DNA of 64,000 bases from Kondoa malvinella (taxonomy: Eukaryota > Basidiomycota > Agaricostilbomycetes > Agaricostilbales > Kondoaceae). Positions 22,747 to 34,154 of this stretch are shown one piece after another (position 1 is the first letter of the stretch; each line of letters begins with the position of its first letter). The DNA is taken from positions 1,762,483-1,826,482 of the forward strand of contig BCIM01000002.1 in assembly GCA_039545315.1 (NCBI GenBank), read 5' to 3'. The notes below the pieces were generated by a model. It was not told the DNA's origin. It made no database searches and saw only the letters and a list, made by a program, of their open reading frames with translations. A program made the position numbers and the translations under genes.

Positions 22747-24198
22747 ATGAACTCCGACAACGATCAGACTTGCGGCCTCTCGAAATTGCCTTCAGATCTT
22801 CTGCCTTTGATCCTCGACAGCTTTCAGTGCGTTCATGGTATTCCAAGTTGGCCTGCTGTAATTGTATAGCACAGATACCAGCACGCTTTCCTCGCGCAGC
22901 TCTGCACAGTGTCTGGCGTTTTCCGATACTATGCAACTCCAAAGTTATACTCTTGGGTTCGTATTAGACACGTCGAGTTGGTGAAGCGGTTCTTTCAAGC
23001 GCTAGCTCCCTGTCCCTGGAACTCCCGCCATCTACTCAAGCTAGAAGTCCGTTGCTGGCCATTCTATCAAGATTCATCAGAGCTTGAAGACAACATAGTG
23101 CTGACGCTCGATGCTGCTACTCATCTTAAAAGTCTGGCTTTCACTCGCAAGGATTCGCTCTCAAATAGGCTGATGGAAGCAATAAACCGGCTGCCCCGCC
23201 TGCAAGAGTTTGAATTGAATGCTTCAGTGAGGGGATGGAACGCCTCGCAGCTGCAATCGCTTCCCCTCTCTCTAGACTCGCTTTCCTTCTTGCTACCCGA
23301 CAAGATCAGCATAGCAATCCTTCCCTTCACAGTCGAGAGGCTCGTCAATTTGAACCACATTACGCTGCTCTGTCTGCAGAGCTCTGCTGTCACCAATGAT
23401 CTCTTGATCGCCCTCGCCAAAACAACCAATATAGCAGGGATCCGATCACTATGCCTGTCCGGCTGTCCGAAATTGACGGATACGGCACTTCTATCGTTCT
23501 TTACAGCTACCCAAACTCTGCAACACCTAGCCCTGGAGAATTGCGGTCAAAGCACATCTTTTTTCGCTACGGCTGCTCCGGCTTTGCGAAGTCTACGGTC
23601 GCTCAAGACGACGCATCCTGGCCTTCGGGCTGCACAAATAGACCGACTCTACCCTGCAATTGTCCGTCTAGCGACACAAGCTACCCAGCTCGATACCTTT
23701 ACCATATCCTCTACCGGTCACGTCGTTCTACAAGGACAAGGAGGAAAGAAAGAATTTCCAGTGCTGGAACTGCCATTCATCCAGCAAATGGTCCAGCTAT
23801 GCGCTTTCAAGCGTTTTGAGGTCAACGGTCTTCTCATGGGCTTTGATACGGTCGACACTTTATGCGCTGGTGCGCCGGACTTGCAGGATCTGGTGCTGCA
23901 TGTCTTGCAGCCTGATATGGATCGACTATCTGCGGCACTGCAACAACTCCGAAATCTCCGTACTCTGCATCTCCTCAGTCAGCGGCCTATAAGCGAGGAT
24001 GAAGTATTGGCGATGGTCGAAGGATGTGCTAGGACTTTACAGCAGGTCGGCGTGAGGAATCGGGTCTGGAATGTTGCAAGGCTGCCAGTGAGAGATAACA
24101 AGGCTCCTCAACCCGGAGATGATCACATCGAGGTGAAGACAGCCCTCACCCCTTACGCAGGATATGCATGGCCTGAAGCTCTCCTTATTTTGCGTTGA
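22747..24198 (+). CDS. F-box-like leucine-rich repeat protein
   Basis: Exons: 22747-22826 and 22875-24198; 467 residues. The N-terminus resembles an F-box (LSKLPSDLLPLILDSF, then FLAQLCTVSGVFRYYATPKL). The rest is a series of leucine-rich repeats about 25 residues apart (LPLSLDSLSFLLPD, LNHITLLCLQSSAVTNDLL, IRSLCLSGCPKLTDTALLSF, LQHLALENCGQS). F-box/LRR proteins act as substrate receptors of SCF ubiquitin ligases. The substrate is unknown. The first intron (GTGCGT...CACAG, 48 bp) was chosen because it keeps the F-box frame intact. Confidence 0.75.
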
Positions 24199-24335
24199 TC
24201 CAGTTCGTGGAATCAGCAGAGCAATTTGGTCGCTGGCAGAGTACAGGAAAGCACTTTGTAGAACGAGAAGGTTGGAACATTGTAGATAACGGTCTCTAAT
24301 GTCGATAATTATACACAAATGTACATTGCAGAGCT

Positions 24336-25463
24336 TTATGCAAACCCCTGCGGAGCCGGTGGAATGAAGCCTGGTTGGGGCTGGCCCATTGGCGCAAATC
24401 CTGGTGGCTGATTGTACATATCGTCAGATAAGCCTGAATGAAGTAGCGGAATTGACTTACTGGTCCGCCATAAGATGGGAAAGCATTCGCGCCTGTCATA
24501 GGAGGGGGAGGCGCAATGCCAAATGCTGCAGAGGATACATTGGATCAGCTTTGTACCGTGAGACAGTAGCCTGGATTTACACAGTGCTGTGATCATGTAT
24601 GAGCTCAATCTATTCGGAAGTAGACAACAGACACGCACGGATTGCATTATTTTTACGTGCATTGGCCGCAAGCAGTCTTTCTGCAGGAGTTCCGTGCCTT
24701 TCTCCCTTGCCCTCTTTCTTGAATGCGTATTGAATAGTGATTGGTTTGTTCATCAAGTACTGATTGGACAAACTCTCGATTGCTTGATCTGCCGCTTCGA
24801 AAGAGTCGTAGGACACAAAACCGTAACCTTTTGGCCGTGCTGCGTCGTCTCTGGCCACCTTTGGCTGTTGTGTGAGACCGCCGAAATTGCTAAAGGCCTT
24901 GTAAAGCAGCTCCTCTGTTACGCCCTCATCCAGATTACCGATAAAGAGGTTTGCTCCGATATCGATGGGCTTTCTGCCATCCGAGGAAGCCATGTTGACA
25001 CGTATAGGCTTGCCAAACATCTTGATCTGTCAAACTCTGTGAGGATGTTGGTCGAAAGCTCTCAGCAAGGCGCTTACCTGATTCATGATCTTACACGCAT
25101 ACTCGGCGTCTTCTGATACGAGGAACTCACAAAAGCCAAAGCCTTGATGCGACATGGAAATCCGATCTCTCGGCAGATGCACATTTGCTGTCAGACAGCC
25201 TTCAGACAAGCTTCTCTGGCAATAATAGCTCGGGTGACTCACCTACAGGCCCAGCTTGCAGCATAAGTTCCCATACCAGCGCATCTGTGACTCGCTCATC
25301 CAGATTTCCCTGGTCAAAGTAAATTTGAGTCTTGTCATGCTCTCTTTCGACAAGAAGGACGTACAATGTAGATTGTCGCTTCCTATACACATTGATGTCA
25401 GCTCTGCTACGTCGTCTGCAGTACGGATTATACCTGATTCCGATCCTGCTGCTCTCTGTTCAT
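24336..25463 (-). CDS. HSH49: Splicing factor 3B subunit 4 (SF3b49/Hsh49), two RRMs
   Basis: Exons in transcript order: 25463-25434, 25382-25365, 25309-25243, 25187-25078, 25026-24639, 24525-24461, 24407-24336; 249 residues. RRM1: [40 protein letters not shown]2: [34 protein letters not shown]. The linker [11 protein letters not shown] is typical. A short Pro/Gly-rich tail follows ([25 protein letters not shown]). SF3b49 is part of U2 snRNP and touches pre-mRNA near the branch site. The second exon is only 18 nt. The 113-bp intron at 24526-24638 is long for this window and could hide another small exon. Confidence 0.92.
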
Positions 25464-25675
25464 GCTGTCGTTGTTTTGACTCAAAAGCGCATGTCATCAG
25501 AATCCAGAGACTCGGGCGCGCGAAGGCTACAGTAGGCAGGCGACACGAATGTACAAGAGCAATTTGCATTGCCTGGACCGAATGATACGTATTCTGGCCA
25601 AAGTCTCGACTGCCTAATCTCGCGAGCTGCCCATTCTGGTCCAGCAGTACGCATGCCTCTGATTGGCTAATCGAG

Positions 25676-27607
25676 CTAATTGTATTGAGAATAAAGTCCT
25701 GTTATCGCGAAAGATCAGCCTCGAAAGATCACAAAGCTTGAGATGAAAACGTACCTGTACTTGAGAACTTGCTGCCTTGACGAATGACCTTGTCCACTGC
25801 ATCTAGGAAATCCTTCTCGTTCGCTACCTTCCGCCTTGATCTGATGGCAAACATGCCCGCTTCCGTACATACACTTCGTAATTCCGCACCTGTTGAGTTT
25901 GGACATAACCTTGCAATGAGCTCGTAACGGATGTTGCGTTCTACCGACATGGATCTGGCGTGGATGCGGAGAATGTTGGCTCGACCTTCGTTGTCTGGCA
26001 GAGAGAATTCGACTCTTCTATCGAGACGACCAGGTCGAAGTAATGCTGGATCCAGTGTATCCGGTCTGCCAAGCGAAATAAGCCTAGTCAGTATGAAACA
26101 CAGATATCCTACCTATTCGTAGCCATGAGAACTTTGATGTTGCCTCTTGGATCGAATCCGTCCAGCTGGTTGATGAGCTCCAACATAGTTCTCTGCACTT
26201 CATTGTCCCCTCCTGCGCCATCGTCAAATCGAGCTCCTCCCACAGCGTCAATCTCGTCAAAGAAGATGATGCACGCCTTCTTTGTCCTTGCCATCTCAAA
26301 CAACTCGCGTACCATTCGCGCACCCTCACCCACATACTTCTGCACCAACTCTGATCCAATCACTCTGATGAACGTAGCGTCCGTTCTGTTGGCCACTGCT
26401 CTAGCACACAAAGTCTTTCCTGTTCCTGGAGGACCAAAGAGAAGAACACCCTTTGGTGGATCGATACCGAGGTTTACAAATCGTTCCGGCTGCAAAGACC
26501 ATGTCAGAAAACAGCATGCAAACCTATAGAGAATGTAGCTCACATGAAGGAGAGGCACTTCGACAACTTCTCGAAGCTTTTCTACTTGCTCTTTACAGCC
26601 GCCTACATCGCCATAGGTCACATCTGGCTTCTCTTCGACTTGCATCATGGTAACGGAAGGATCAATCTTGGGTGGGAGAGGGATTTGAATGGTGTACTTG
26701 TCTCTTGTGACGCCAACGCGCATGCCTTCTTCAATGTCGGTCGGCGAGACCTTGTCACCCAGAGCAACGACGAATTTTGCAATCTGTTTGACGTTGATGA
26801 CATACTTGTCTTGTTCGTCTGCGTTTGGTTGTGCTCCTGTTCCGGCAGCTTGAGCAGCAGCATGACGACTTGCTTGGCCTTCTGGCATTTCAGGTGCTTT
26901 GATGATCTTTGTGCAGCGAGCGACCTGAAGAGCGCCTTGTTCGCCTTGCCTTTGCTTGTCAGCTGGTAAATCCCAAAGGTTTGGTGGTGCTAAACCAGTG
27001 TCGCTTTCCTTGACGCCTGCAGGACATGATCAGGGATGTTTCACTCTGATTGAATCAAAGCAGCTCACCCATCTTCTCATTGACGCCTGATGGACGATAT
27101 CAGCACCGGTGCAAAAGAGTTACAACGCAAAGACCGTACGCTTCTGAATGTCTTTCACATCGCTTTCTAGCTGTTTCAGTGCATGTTGATACGGCCCTTG
27201 ACCCTGTATAGTCTAACATTAGCCAGTATCAACAAGGGAAGACCGACACTAGGACTTGCATAAGTTTTGAGCACCTAATCAAGGGGTTGTCAGCCCAGCT
27301 ACGGTGTTCTATTGCAGCTGTTGCATACCTGAATGTCTTCCTCGTCGAGCACCTGCCACACAAAGCATCTCAGCGTCGTATTCATGCCAGATTCGACAGC
27401 TTGCGACTCACTTTGATTACTTCCTCATCTTTCTTGGTTGGGTCCTTCTTGTATTTCTCCCTGTAGTTTGCCATCGAACGTCAGCCATCGCTTGACCTGG
27501 CTACCTGCATGAAATGGGTACTGACCAGTCTCTGCAAAGGCAAATATTGACTTTAGCTGTGAATCTGTGATATTTGGCAATGTGTTATCTTACGCTTTAG
27601 GTGGCAT
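25676..27607 (-). CDS. RPT1: 26S proteasome regulatory ATPase Rpt1
   Basis: Eleven exons in transcript order: 27607-27594, 27531-27526, 27460-27412, 27352-27329, 27274-27260, 27203-27140, 27086-27069, 27016-26544, 26489-26113, 26065-25755, 25698-25676; 457 residues. AAA+ core: Walker A GPPGTGKT, Walker [15 protein letters not shown], arginine fingers in [13 protein letters not shown]. The N-terminus (MPPKADWEKYKKD) matches the family only if a 6-nt microexon at 27526-27531 is included. The intron at 27204-27259 has a GC donor (TAT|GCAAGT). The last exon of 23 nt encodes the tail ending QYN, like yeast Rpt1. Rpt1 is one of six ATPases that unfold substrates at the base of the 19S particle. Confidence 0.96.
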
Positions 27608-27778
27608 AGCTGTAGATTAAAGTAGAGGTAGAATGAGACAAGGGCTGGTGTTGCTTCTCGAGAAGAGAGGAAACGCGTCAGTCATACCGCCACGACAACG
27701 GTGACGACGCTGAGACGACCCAAGCTCTCCCTTAAATCCGACAGAGCTTGTACCACAGCCAAATACAAGCAAAACGCT

Positions 27779-28414
27779 ATGAGCGCTCAAGATCCACTCG
27801 ACCTCGATTCTGGCCAGTGTCTCCCTTCTGTTCAACCCAGCCAGTCATAGCTCATCTGTCTATCAAACAGATGGTATTGATGAAGTTGATGCTATCGTGG
27901 ACGACTCTACCAGCAACGATGAAGCGCAAAACTCTGATGTGGAAATGAAATCGAGCAATGCCCCAGTCGCTGCTGCTCCTACTCAAGCAGGCAAGAAAGC
28001 ACAGACGCCAGGTAGATCACGACCACAGCAGCGTTCAACGCGTAGAGGTATGGCTGGAGGTGGAGGTGGAAGCAAAGATTTTGGCGCTGGATCATGGCAG
28101 AATGCTGCTGCAAACAGTGTTGGCATGGGTGCGAATGCTTGGGGAGCTGATCGCATTGTAGACAGGCAAGTCTCGGCGCATCAGTCTTGTTGATGTCTGC
28201 TCATGTCTGCATTCACTACAGCGATTTCTGGAAGGGTCAGTCAACTCTTTGATCTTGTGCCGTTACGAAGCAAGGCTCAAATCTGTCGACAGACTTTGGA
28301 GATCCGTTCTTGCCTGATGGCGTTCAGCTACCAGCCAGAAAGAACACTGACGCTCCCAATGGCGCCAGCAACAGCAACGATCAGAACAACACTGCTTCTG
28401 CTGGTTCGAAGTGA
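27779..28414 (+). CDS. Hypothetical Gly/Ser/Asn-rich protein
   Basis: Tentative exons: 27779-27818, 27871-28165, 28222-28235, 28293-28414; 156 residues. I do not recognise the family. The first part is acidic (GIDEVDAIVDDSTSNDEAQ), then basic and Gly-rich (RSRPQQRSTRRGMAGGGGGS), then KDFGAGSWQNAAANSVGMGA and ADRIVDSDFWKDFGDPFLPD, with a polar Asn/Ser tail. The intron at 28166 is read with a GC donor (ACAG|GCAAGT). An alternative GT donor four bases later (28170) opens a different, shorter C-terminus, so the last third is unsure. It is divergent from RPT1 with 171 bp between starts. Confidence 0.5.
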
Positions 28415-28702
28415 TACTGCACATTCTATAGGTATGCCAAATCCTCTCTTATAATACCTTTAGACTGACCGTGTGTTTCTCATGCAGTCGCATCACTTTA
28501 CCAAGCATACCTCGGGCGGCTCTGTATTCTCTCAAGCGTCTGGCGCGTATGGTCGCATCATGAAGGCTGGAACTTTATGGATTTGTAAAATAGTTAGACA
28601 TCCGAAAGACACCATGCGTATTGCATACACAGACCTTTCTGCTCGCGGTCGGCTGTTGCTGATTTTCAAATGACACTTTCTGCCTCTCTCGCACGCACGA
28701 CC

Positions 28703-29678
28703 ATGTCAAGACCAATTCTCCTGTCCAATTCAAGCTTGCGACTAGATTCACGCAGACCGCTAGAGCTACGGCCTTTGACATTACTGGTCGACGTAGTTCC
28801 CTCACCGCTCATTGACGGATCAGCTTCTGCGCAACATGGTCTCACGCAAGTGCAAGCAACAATCATTGGACCAAAGGAAGCGAGTCGTGGAGGTGCTAGA
28901 GGTTTCAGTTCAGAACAGGCGACCATCAACGTCGACGTCACATATGCTGGCTTTTCTTCAGGTCAAGAAAGAAGGAAAAGATCGAAAAACGACAGGTCAG
29001 CTTCGTTTGCTGCATGGACTCCAGTGACAGCGTGTGCTCATGCATTGCGATGTGATAGGCGAGTGGTGGAATTCGCAGCAGCAATCAAAAACACCTTTGA
29101 ACCCGTCATCAACCTCGAACTCTACCCCCGATCATCCATTGACATTTCCCTGCTCATCCTTCAACAAGACGGCTCTGTTCTCTCTGCAGCGATCAATGCA
29201 GTATCATTGGCCTTGATCCATGCTGGAATATCCCTTTCTTCGCCCGTGTGCTCCGTTACCCTTTCTTGTCTGCACGACACACCCTTGCTTGACCCTTGCA
29301 TACCGGAAGAGAACGATCTCCCCACAATGACCATCGCTTGCCTGGCACCAGCTCAAAATCGTTCACAAGGTCAAGAAGAAGATCCAACCGGCAAAGTGAC
29401 TTTGGTGAACATGGAGACGAGATTGAATTTGGATCGGTTCGAAGGCATGTTGCGGTTGGGTGCAAAGGCTTGCGCAGTCATCAGCCAAGAGATGAATCAA
29501 ATCGCCATGGCGTTTGTAGCTGGTAAATGGCTTGGGTTCATGCTTTCCTTTGAAGCTAATTAGGTCGATAGAAACAACCGAGAAAATGTCAGGGGCCATA
29601 GCGAGCGAAACGCAATCCAGGTCAAGGGAAGATGGAATGATCGACGATGGTGAAGACGAAGAGATGGAAGAAGATTGA
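28703..29678 (+). CDS. RRP41: Exosome core subunit Rrp41/Ski6 (RNase PH family)
   Basis: Exons: 28703-28995, 29059-29522, 29572-29678; 287 residues. RNase PH-like fold: LRLDSRRPLELRPLTLLVDV, then QVQATIIGPKEAS, KNDRRVVEFAAAIKNTFEPV, LILQQDGSVLSAAINAVSLA. Rrp41 is one of six ring subunits of the eukaryotic RNA exosome, which degrades and trims RNA 3'-5'; the ring itself is normally inactive. The 63-bp first intron is in frame. The last exon, reached by the 49-bp intron 29523-29571, adds an acidic tail (DDGEDEEMEED) not common in the family; reading through instead would end the protein at 29563. Its stop lies 7 bp from the stop of the convergent OCT1 gene. Confidence 0.88.
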
Positions 29679-29685
29679 AGGCTCT

Positions 29686-32141
29686 TCATTCGGCCCCAAC
29701 TTTGGTGATGCCCCACTGGCCGACTGTTTTCATCGCCTTGTCGCCGCCATCAGCCAGCCCAGGATTGTCCAATAACCCGGCCAAGCACTCCCACGGCTCT
29801 CGACTTCCTCCCCAGCTCAAGACTTCCTTCTTGTATCGCTCTCCAGACTCTCGCGATAGTGCTTTGCCATCAAACACCTGCTTCCACACCTGACCAGCGA
29901 TTGCCCGATCCAATAAATACGAGTAATACGTCGCACTGTATCCGACCAAATGGCCGAATCGCGTCTGCCAGCTGCTTCCCGCTTGTTCAAGTGCTTGGGC
30001 TAACCCTGGCGGACCAAAGTCATTGTTGACGGCGTACCAAGTCTTGGTCGAGTTCCAGCCAATATCCAAGACGTCTGAAGAGTGATAAGCCTGGTCCGTG
30101 GCTGACAAGACGATTTGGTGGGATTGCTCTAAAGCGGAAAAGGCGGATAGTTGCATCTGATGTTGCCGGAGAAGGTTGATAGGTAGAGGAGTGTCGTCGG
30201 AACGACGGGCAAACAAAGAGAGGACATCTGCGGAGGAACAAAAGTGCTCCATGAGGATTGAGGGCAGCTCGACGAAATCGGTTGCACAGCGAGTTCCAGA
30301 TACATTCTGGTACTCTGTCTGCCCTAGCATGGCTGTCTTTCGGTTCAGTAAAGGTCTTGCCATCTACTGATTGACTTACAATGTATTGCATGGCCTACTT
30401 CATGGAATAGCGTTTCTGTCTCGTGCCATGACAAATGCACTTTGCCCATCCCAGTCTCTTGAAAGTCGCAGCTCAGTACAATGGTCGGAAGCTGCCATCG
30501 ACCAGGAGATCCGCTGCGAGCGTCACTGCCCGGTGCGATGCATCCTGCTGGCATTGCGCCATCGGCATATAGCTCATCTCCTTTGACATCGTCATTGTCT
30601 GTTCTTCGCGCACAGCGTACTGTATAATGGGCAGCGCCTTGTGGCTTGCCTTCGCGTGCGAGAAGATCGCAGTAGATGTGACCGAGCTGGCCTTGCTCTT
30701 CATCGTGCACGACAAGCTTGCGTACCGACGGATGCCAAAGTAACTCGTCGGCAGATGGCTCTTCAAAGCGGAACGAAACGCCAAAGACAGATGTAAAGAG
30801 ACGAGACAAACCTTGAATGACCGTGCCTATGCTGAAATATGGTGAAAGCTTGGCGAACGCAGGAGCTAGAGAAGCCATATGATGAGACGTTAGGTAGTCC
30901 CGGTTCCAAGGTGCGACTTCTTTGGATGGCGAGATCGTAGCTAGCTCGGCATCGACAAAGGGAGCATTCTGTGTTGCCAGATTGCGCAGAAAGGTCTTGA
31001 CACATTCTAGGGCCAGAGTGATTAATTTGGTTCTATGAGATCAAAGTGACACCAACCTGGATCCCGAGCCATCTTATCGCTAAGTGTGGTTTCCGCGAAC
31101 GAACTTTTGCCAACCAACAGTGCGATTTGGGCTCTGACAGCAAGCAGATCTTCGAGCACTTGAATCTGTCGCGGGCTGCCAGTATTCTGGGCTTTCCATA
31201 TCTTTTGCCGTACTTTCTCAGAGGGGTGATTTCTTAGCACATGGTGGGCTTCGTGTGTATCTGGCCAAATAGTGTAGTTCCCACTTCCGGATGTAGCCTG
31301 CAGAAATCGCTTGTCTATAGGTCCAACTTCTTGCTTCGACAACACTACGGGATCTGTCTCTGACGCGTCCGAAGGGTGGGTGAACTGTCGACCGAGAAAT
31401 ATAGCAGCGTCTGATAGCTCTACGAATTGCGAACGTTCGCGATCAGGCAGGTGTATGCCAGACTTTTCGAAATCTCGTAGAAATTGAGCAGACACTTGAT
31501 ACGCTGCGTAAAGATCCGAGTCGATCCCTCTACCTTCTGCTGGAAAATGTCCAAGCACATGTTTGAGGATCTAGAGTCGGGCCGTTGGAATGAGACATCT
31601 CGTGTGGGCGCAGGAGGTAGAAACTGACTTGATACAGACCAACATGGGTATTGAGCTCGTTCATGTAGCTGCATAACAGTTTATAAGCTTCATTGGCTTG
31701 ATGGATCCAACTCGGGTCGGTGTGCACATTGCGAATGAATTCACACAGGTCGATGACAGCACACAGCAAATCTGAAAGTCGATCGAACTGCTTTGCTGTT
31801 GCGAGCAGCGCTTGAGCTGGCGAGAATGACTCGGAAGCAAAGAGTTGAGGCAAAGCACAGATTCTTTTGACCACTATTCGAGCCTGCGCAAGGGTATTGG
31901 CAGCGACTTCTGGCAGGTCTTCAGCTTTGCTGACGCGAGGATAGCGGAAAAGCCCCTGCAAGTGTTGCTGTCCAGTAGATTGCCGGCTGGAAATTGAGCG
32001 CCAGAGCTGAGGATCATCGAAAACGGCTCGCAGATGTTGGTCATGCCCATTTCCTGGCAGCGTCGAAGATTGGCGAACACCAAGCCGAAGCAGATTGACT
32101 CTAAATGACCTAGAGAGCAGCCTGCGAGCTACTGGTATCAT
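29686..32141 (-). CDS. OCT1: Mitochondrial intermediate peptidase Oct1 (M3 metallopeptidase)
   Basis: Exons in transcript order: 32141-31629, 31570-31057, 31006-30380, 30332-29686; 766 residues, normal for the family. A basic mitochondrial presequence (MIPVARRLLSRSFRVNLLRL) precedes the helical N-domain (FDDPQLWRSISSRQSTGQQH). The zinc site HEVGH is in SWHETETLFHEVGHAIHS, rebuilt across the exon junction. The thimet-type C-terminal half follows (DFVELPSILMEHF, FGHLVGYSATYYSYLLDRAI). Oct1 removes an octapeptide from imported matrix proteins after the main processing peptidase. It shares an 86-bp promoter region with the RING-CH gene. Confidence 0.95.
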
Positions 32142-32227
32142 CCAAAATAGCCTGCAATTGGCAACAATGGGTCAAGAAGCTCAAGACCTAGGTTGACCAG
32201 CATCGGCCACCTGCTGCAGTGTTCCAA
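32142..32227. promoter_or_regulatory. 86-bp divergent promoter, OCT1 / RING-CH gene
   Basis: The two start codons face outward with 86 bp between them. No motif recognised. Confidence 0.5.
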
Positions 32228-34017
32228 ATGAGCCAGCCGCTGTATCGCCAGGAAATACCGCAAGACGAGACTGAGAACACGAGAACCAGTGGCAGCAGAA
32301 GGGCTTCTCGCAATGCGGACATCTTTAGCGCCAATTCTGCCTCTAGCAGGGGAAGCGCACGTCCATCTATGAATTCTAGGCAATCCAGTACCGCTTCAGC
32401 CAGGTATGTCTGTTTTAAAAAGCCTTTCTGTATCACATCTGAAGTGCGTTCAGACCCAACAGCGAAGCAGCTACTTCACCTAGAATAACACGTCGTAGCT
32501 CTCAACAGAGTGAAGGTCCCCCGTCTCCTTTAGCCCGCCGTGGCTCTCATCAGTCTTCTGGCCCACGTCGCAGAGCTCCGGGCAATAGGGCTGGTCGAAG
32601 GCTGGGCACAAGCGATCTGCGCAACAAGCAATGCTTCATTTGCTATTCAACCGAAGCGGAGGATACGGCAGAATCATCTCGGTGGATCCACGCATGTTCT
32701 TGCTCTCTCTTGGTCAGTAGCGCCTTACAGGATGCCTGTTGAACAATATTGATGTCACCTGCAGGCACACGAAGACTGTCTGTTACATTGGATCACTGAA
32801 GCACAAACTCGATCCAGCGCACCGGGACCTGCATTCAGCCGACCTGTGAAGTGTCCTCAATGCAGCACTCCATATCAGCTTGTGCAGCCATCGTCTCCAT
32901 TGCTGGCGATGTATGACTATTTCGACTTGCGACTTGACAGCCTGGCTATACGCTCTGCTATATGTCTCGGAGTAGCCGGGATTGGTATATCGTCCGGTGT
33001 CTATGGGGTCTATGCAAGTAAAATCTTCCTGGGCAAACATGAAGCGAATCGAGTTTTGGCGAAAGCATGGCCGTGAGCTCCATCTGTTTCTGCTGATGTC
33101 CAAGCTAATGTGACCTGCGCAGCTGGTCGTACTACCTCAACTTTCCTCTGATCGCCCCCTTGTTGATGCTCTCTCGCACAACCGTTCTCGACACGTTATT
33201 GCCCGTGATGCCGCTCAGCCTGATCACTCTGTCACCGATCAGCAACAGTGCCCACACTGCACTTTCCTTCCTCTCTTCTGTCCCGACTGCAGCCTCGACT
33301 GTCATTCTTCTTCCTTGGGTCAGGCTCCTGTACAATGCGTGCAGAAGCCGCATCTTCCGCTACTGCCTGCAAGATCGCAATTCGTCATCAACACCAGCAG
33401 GTATCCTGCGGATTACCAGACAGCACATAGAAGATGCGCCCCAAGACTTCCCACAACAACCAGGCGATGCACCAGCGCAAGGACCCATCCAAGGACAGCA
33501 AATCAATGCGGCTCTGACTCTCAGTGTGCATGTACTTTCACGTATAATCGTTGGCGCTCTCCTGTTTCCTTTCATCTCCGCCGCGTCTGGCTCACTTCTA
33601 TTGTATATTGCTCGGCGAACAGGGTGGAAGAAGCTACGAAATTGTCTTGGTCTGGAGTCGGACTTGCTTTGGCGAGCTGCTTTGGATGTTCAGAATGAGC
33701 CTTCCAGCTCTACGTGGACGCGGTGGGCGGGATTGGGTGCAACAAAAATCAGGTCTTCCTCAAACGATGTTCGGGATCCAGTTTGGTATAGAAATGCTTT
33801 GGGCGGCGGTCTCTTCGTGCTCGTCAAGGACACGCTACTGGTGCGTAATCTCTCAATTCCGTTTCATAGCGCTCAGACTTTTCTCTGTGTGCGACAGCTT
33901 GCCAAACGCATAGGGGAAGCTCGCAGGCGCCGATCTCGACGCATTCGCGAGGTCCACATCGATCAAAGTCTCAATCTAGACTTTCTAGGGGATGACTGGC
34001 GTTCTGCTAATGCATAG
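32228..34017 (+). CDS. RING-CH (MARCH-type) membrane E3 ubiquitin ligase
   Basis: Exons: 32228-32403, 32454-32712, 32765-33072, 33123-34017; 545 residues. A Ser/Arg-rich head leads into a RINGv domain: CFICYS ... WIHACSCSL, then AHEDCLLHW ... VKCPQCSTPY, with the C4HC3 order rebuilt across the junction 32712/32765. At least three hydrophobic segments follow (AICLGVAGIGISSGVYGVY, FPLIAPLLMLSRTTVLDTLL, IIVGALLFPFISAASGSLLL). This layout resembles MARCH5-type ligases of the mitochondrial outer membrane or ER, which control membrane proteins and organelle dynamics. The exact location cannot be told here. The C-terminus is Arg-rich. Confidence 0.85.
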
Positions 34018-34154
34018 AGAACGCTATTATGAAATGCATTTTGTTATTCCGACGCGCGACACCCGTCTAACGCGTCACGGTAATACCCTTGCTTGACCGA
34101 TTTATACCAAGCTATCACTGGTATACACACGCGCAATCGCAAAGCATCAATGCC

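Noticed and set aside
24589..25116. 175-codon plus-strand frame opposite SF3B4
   Set aside because: Antisense to two conserved RRMs; composition is not protein-like.
26544..26969. 141-codon plus-strand frame opposite RPT1
   Set aside because: Antisense of the conserved N-terminal half of Rpt1.
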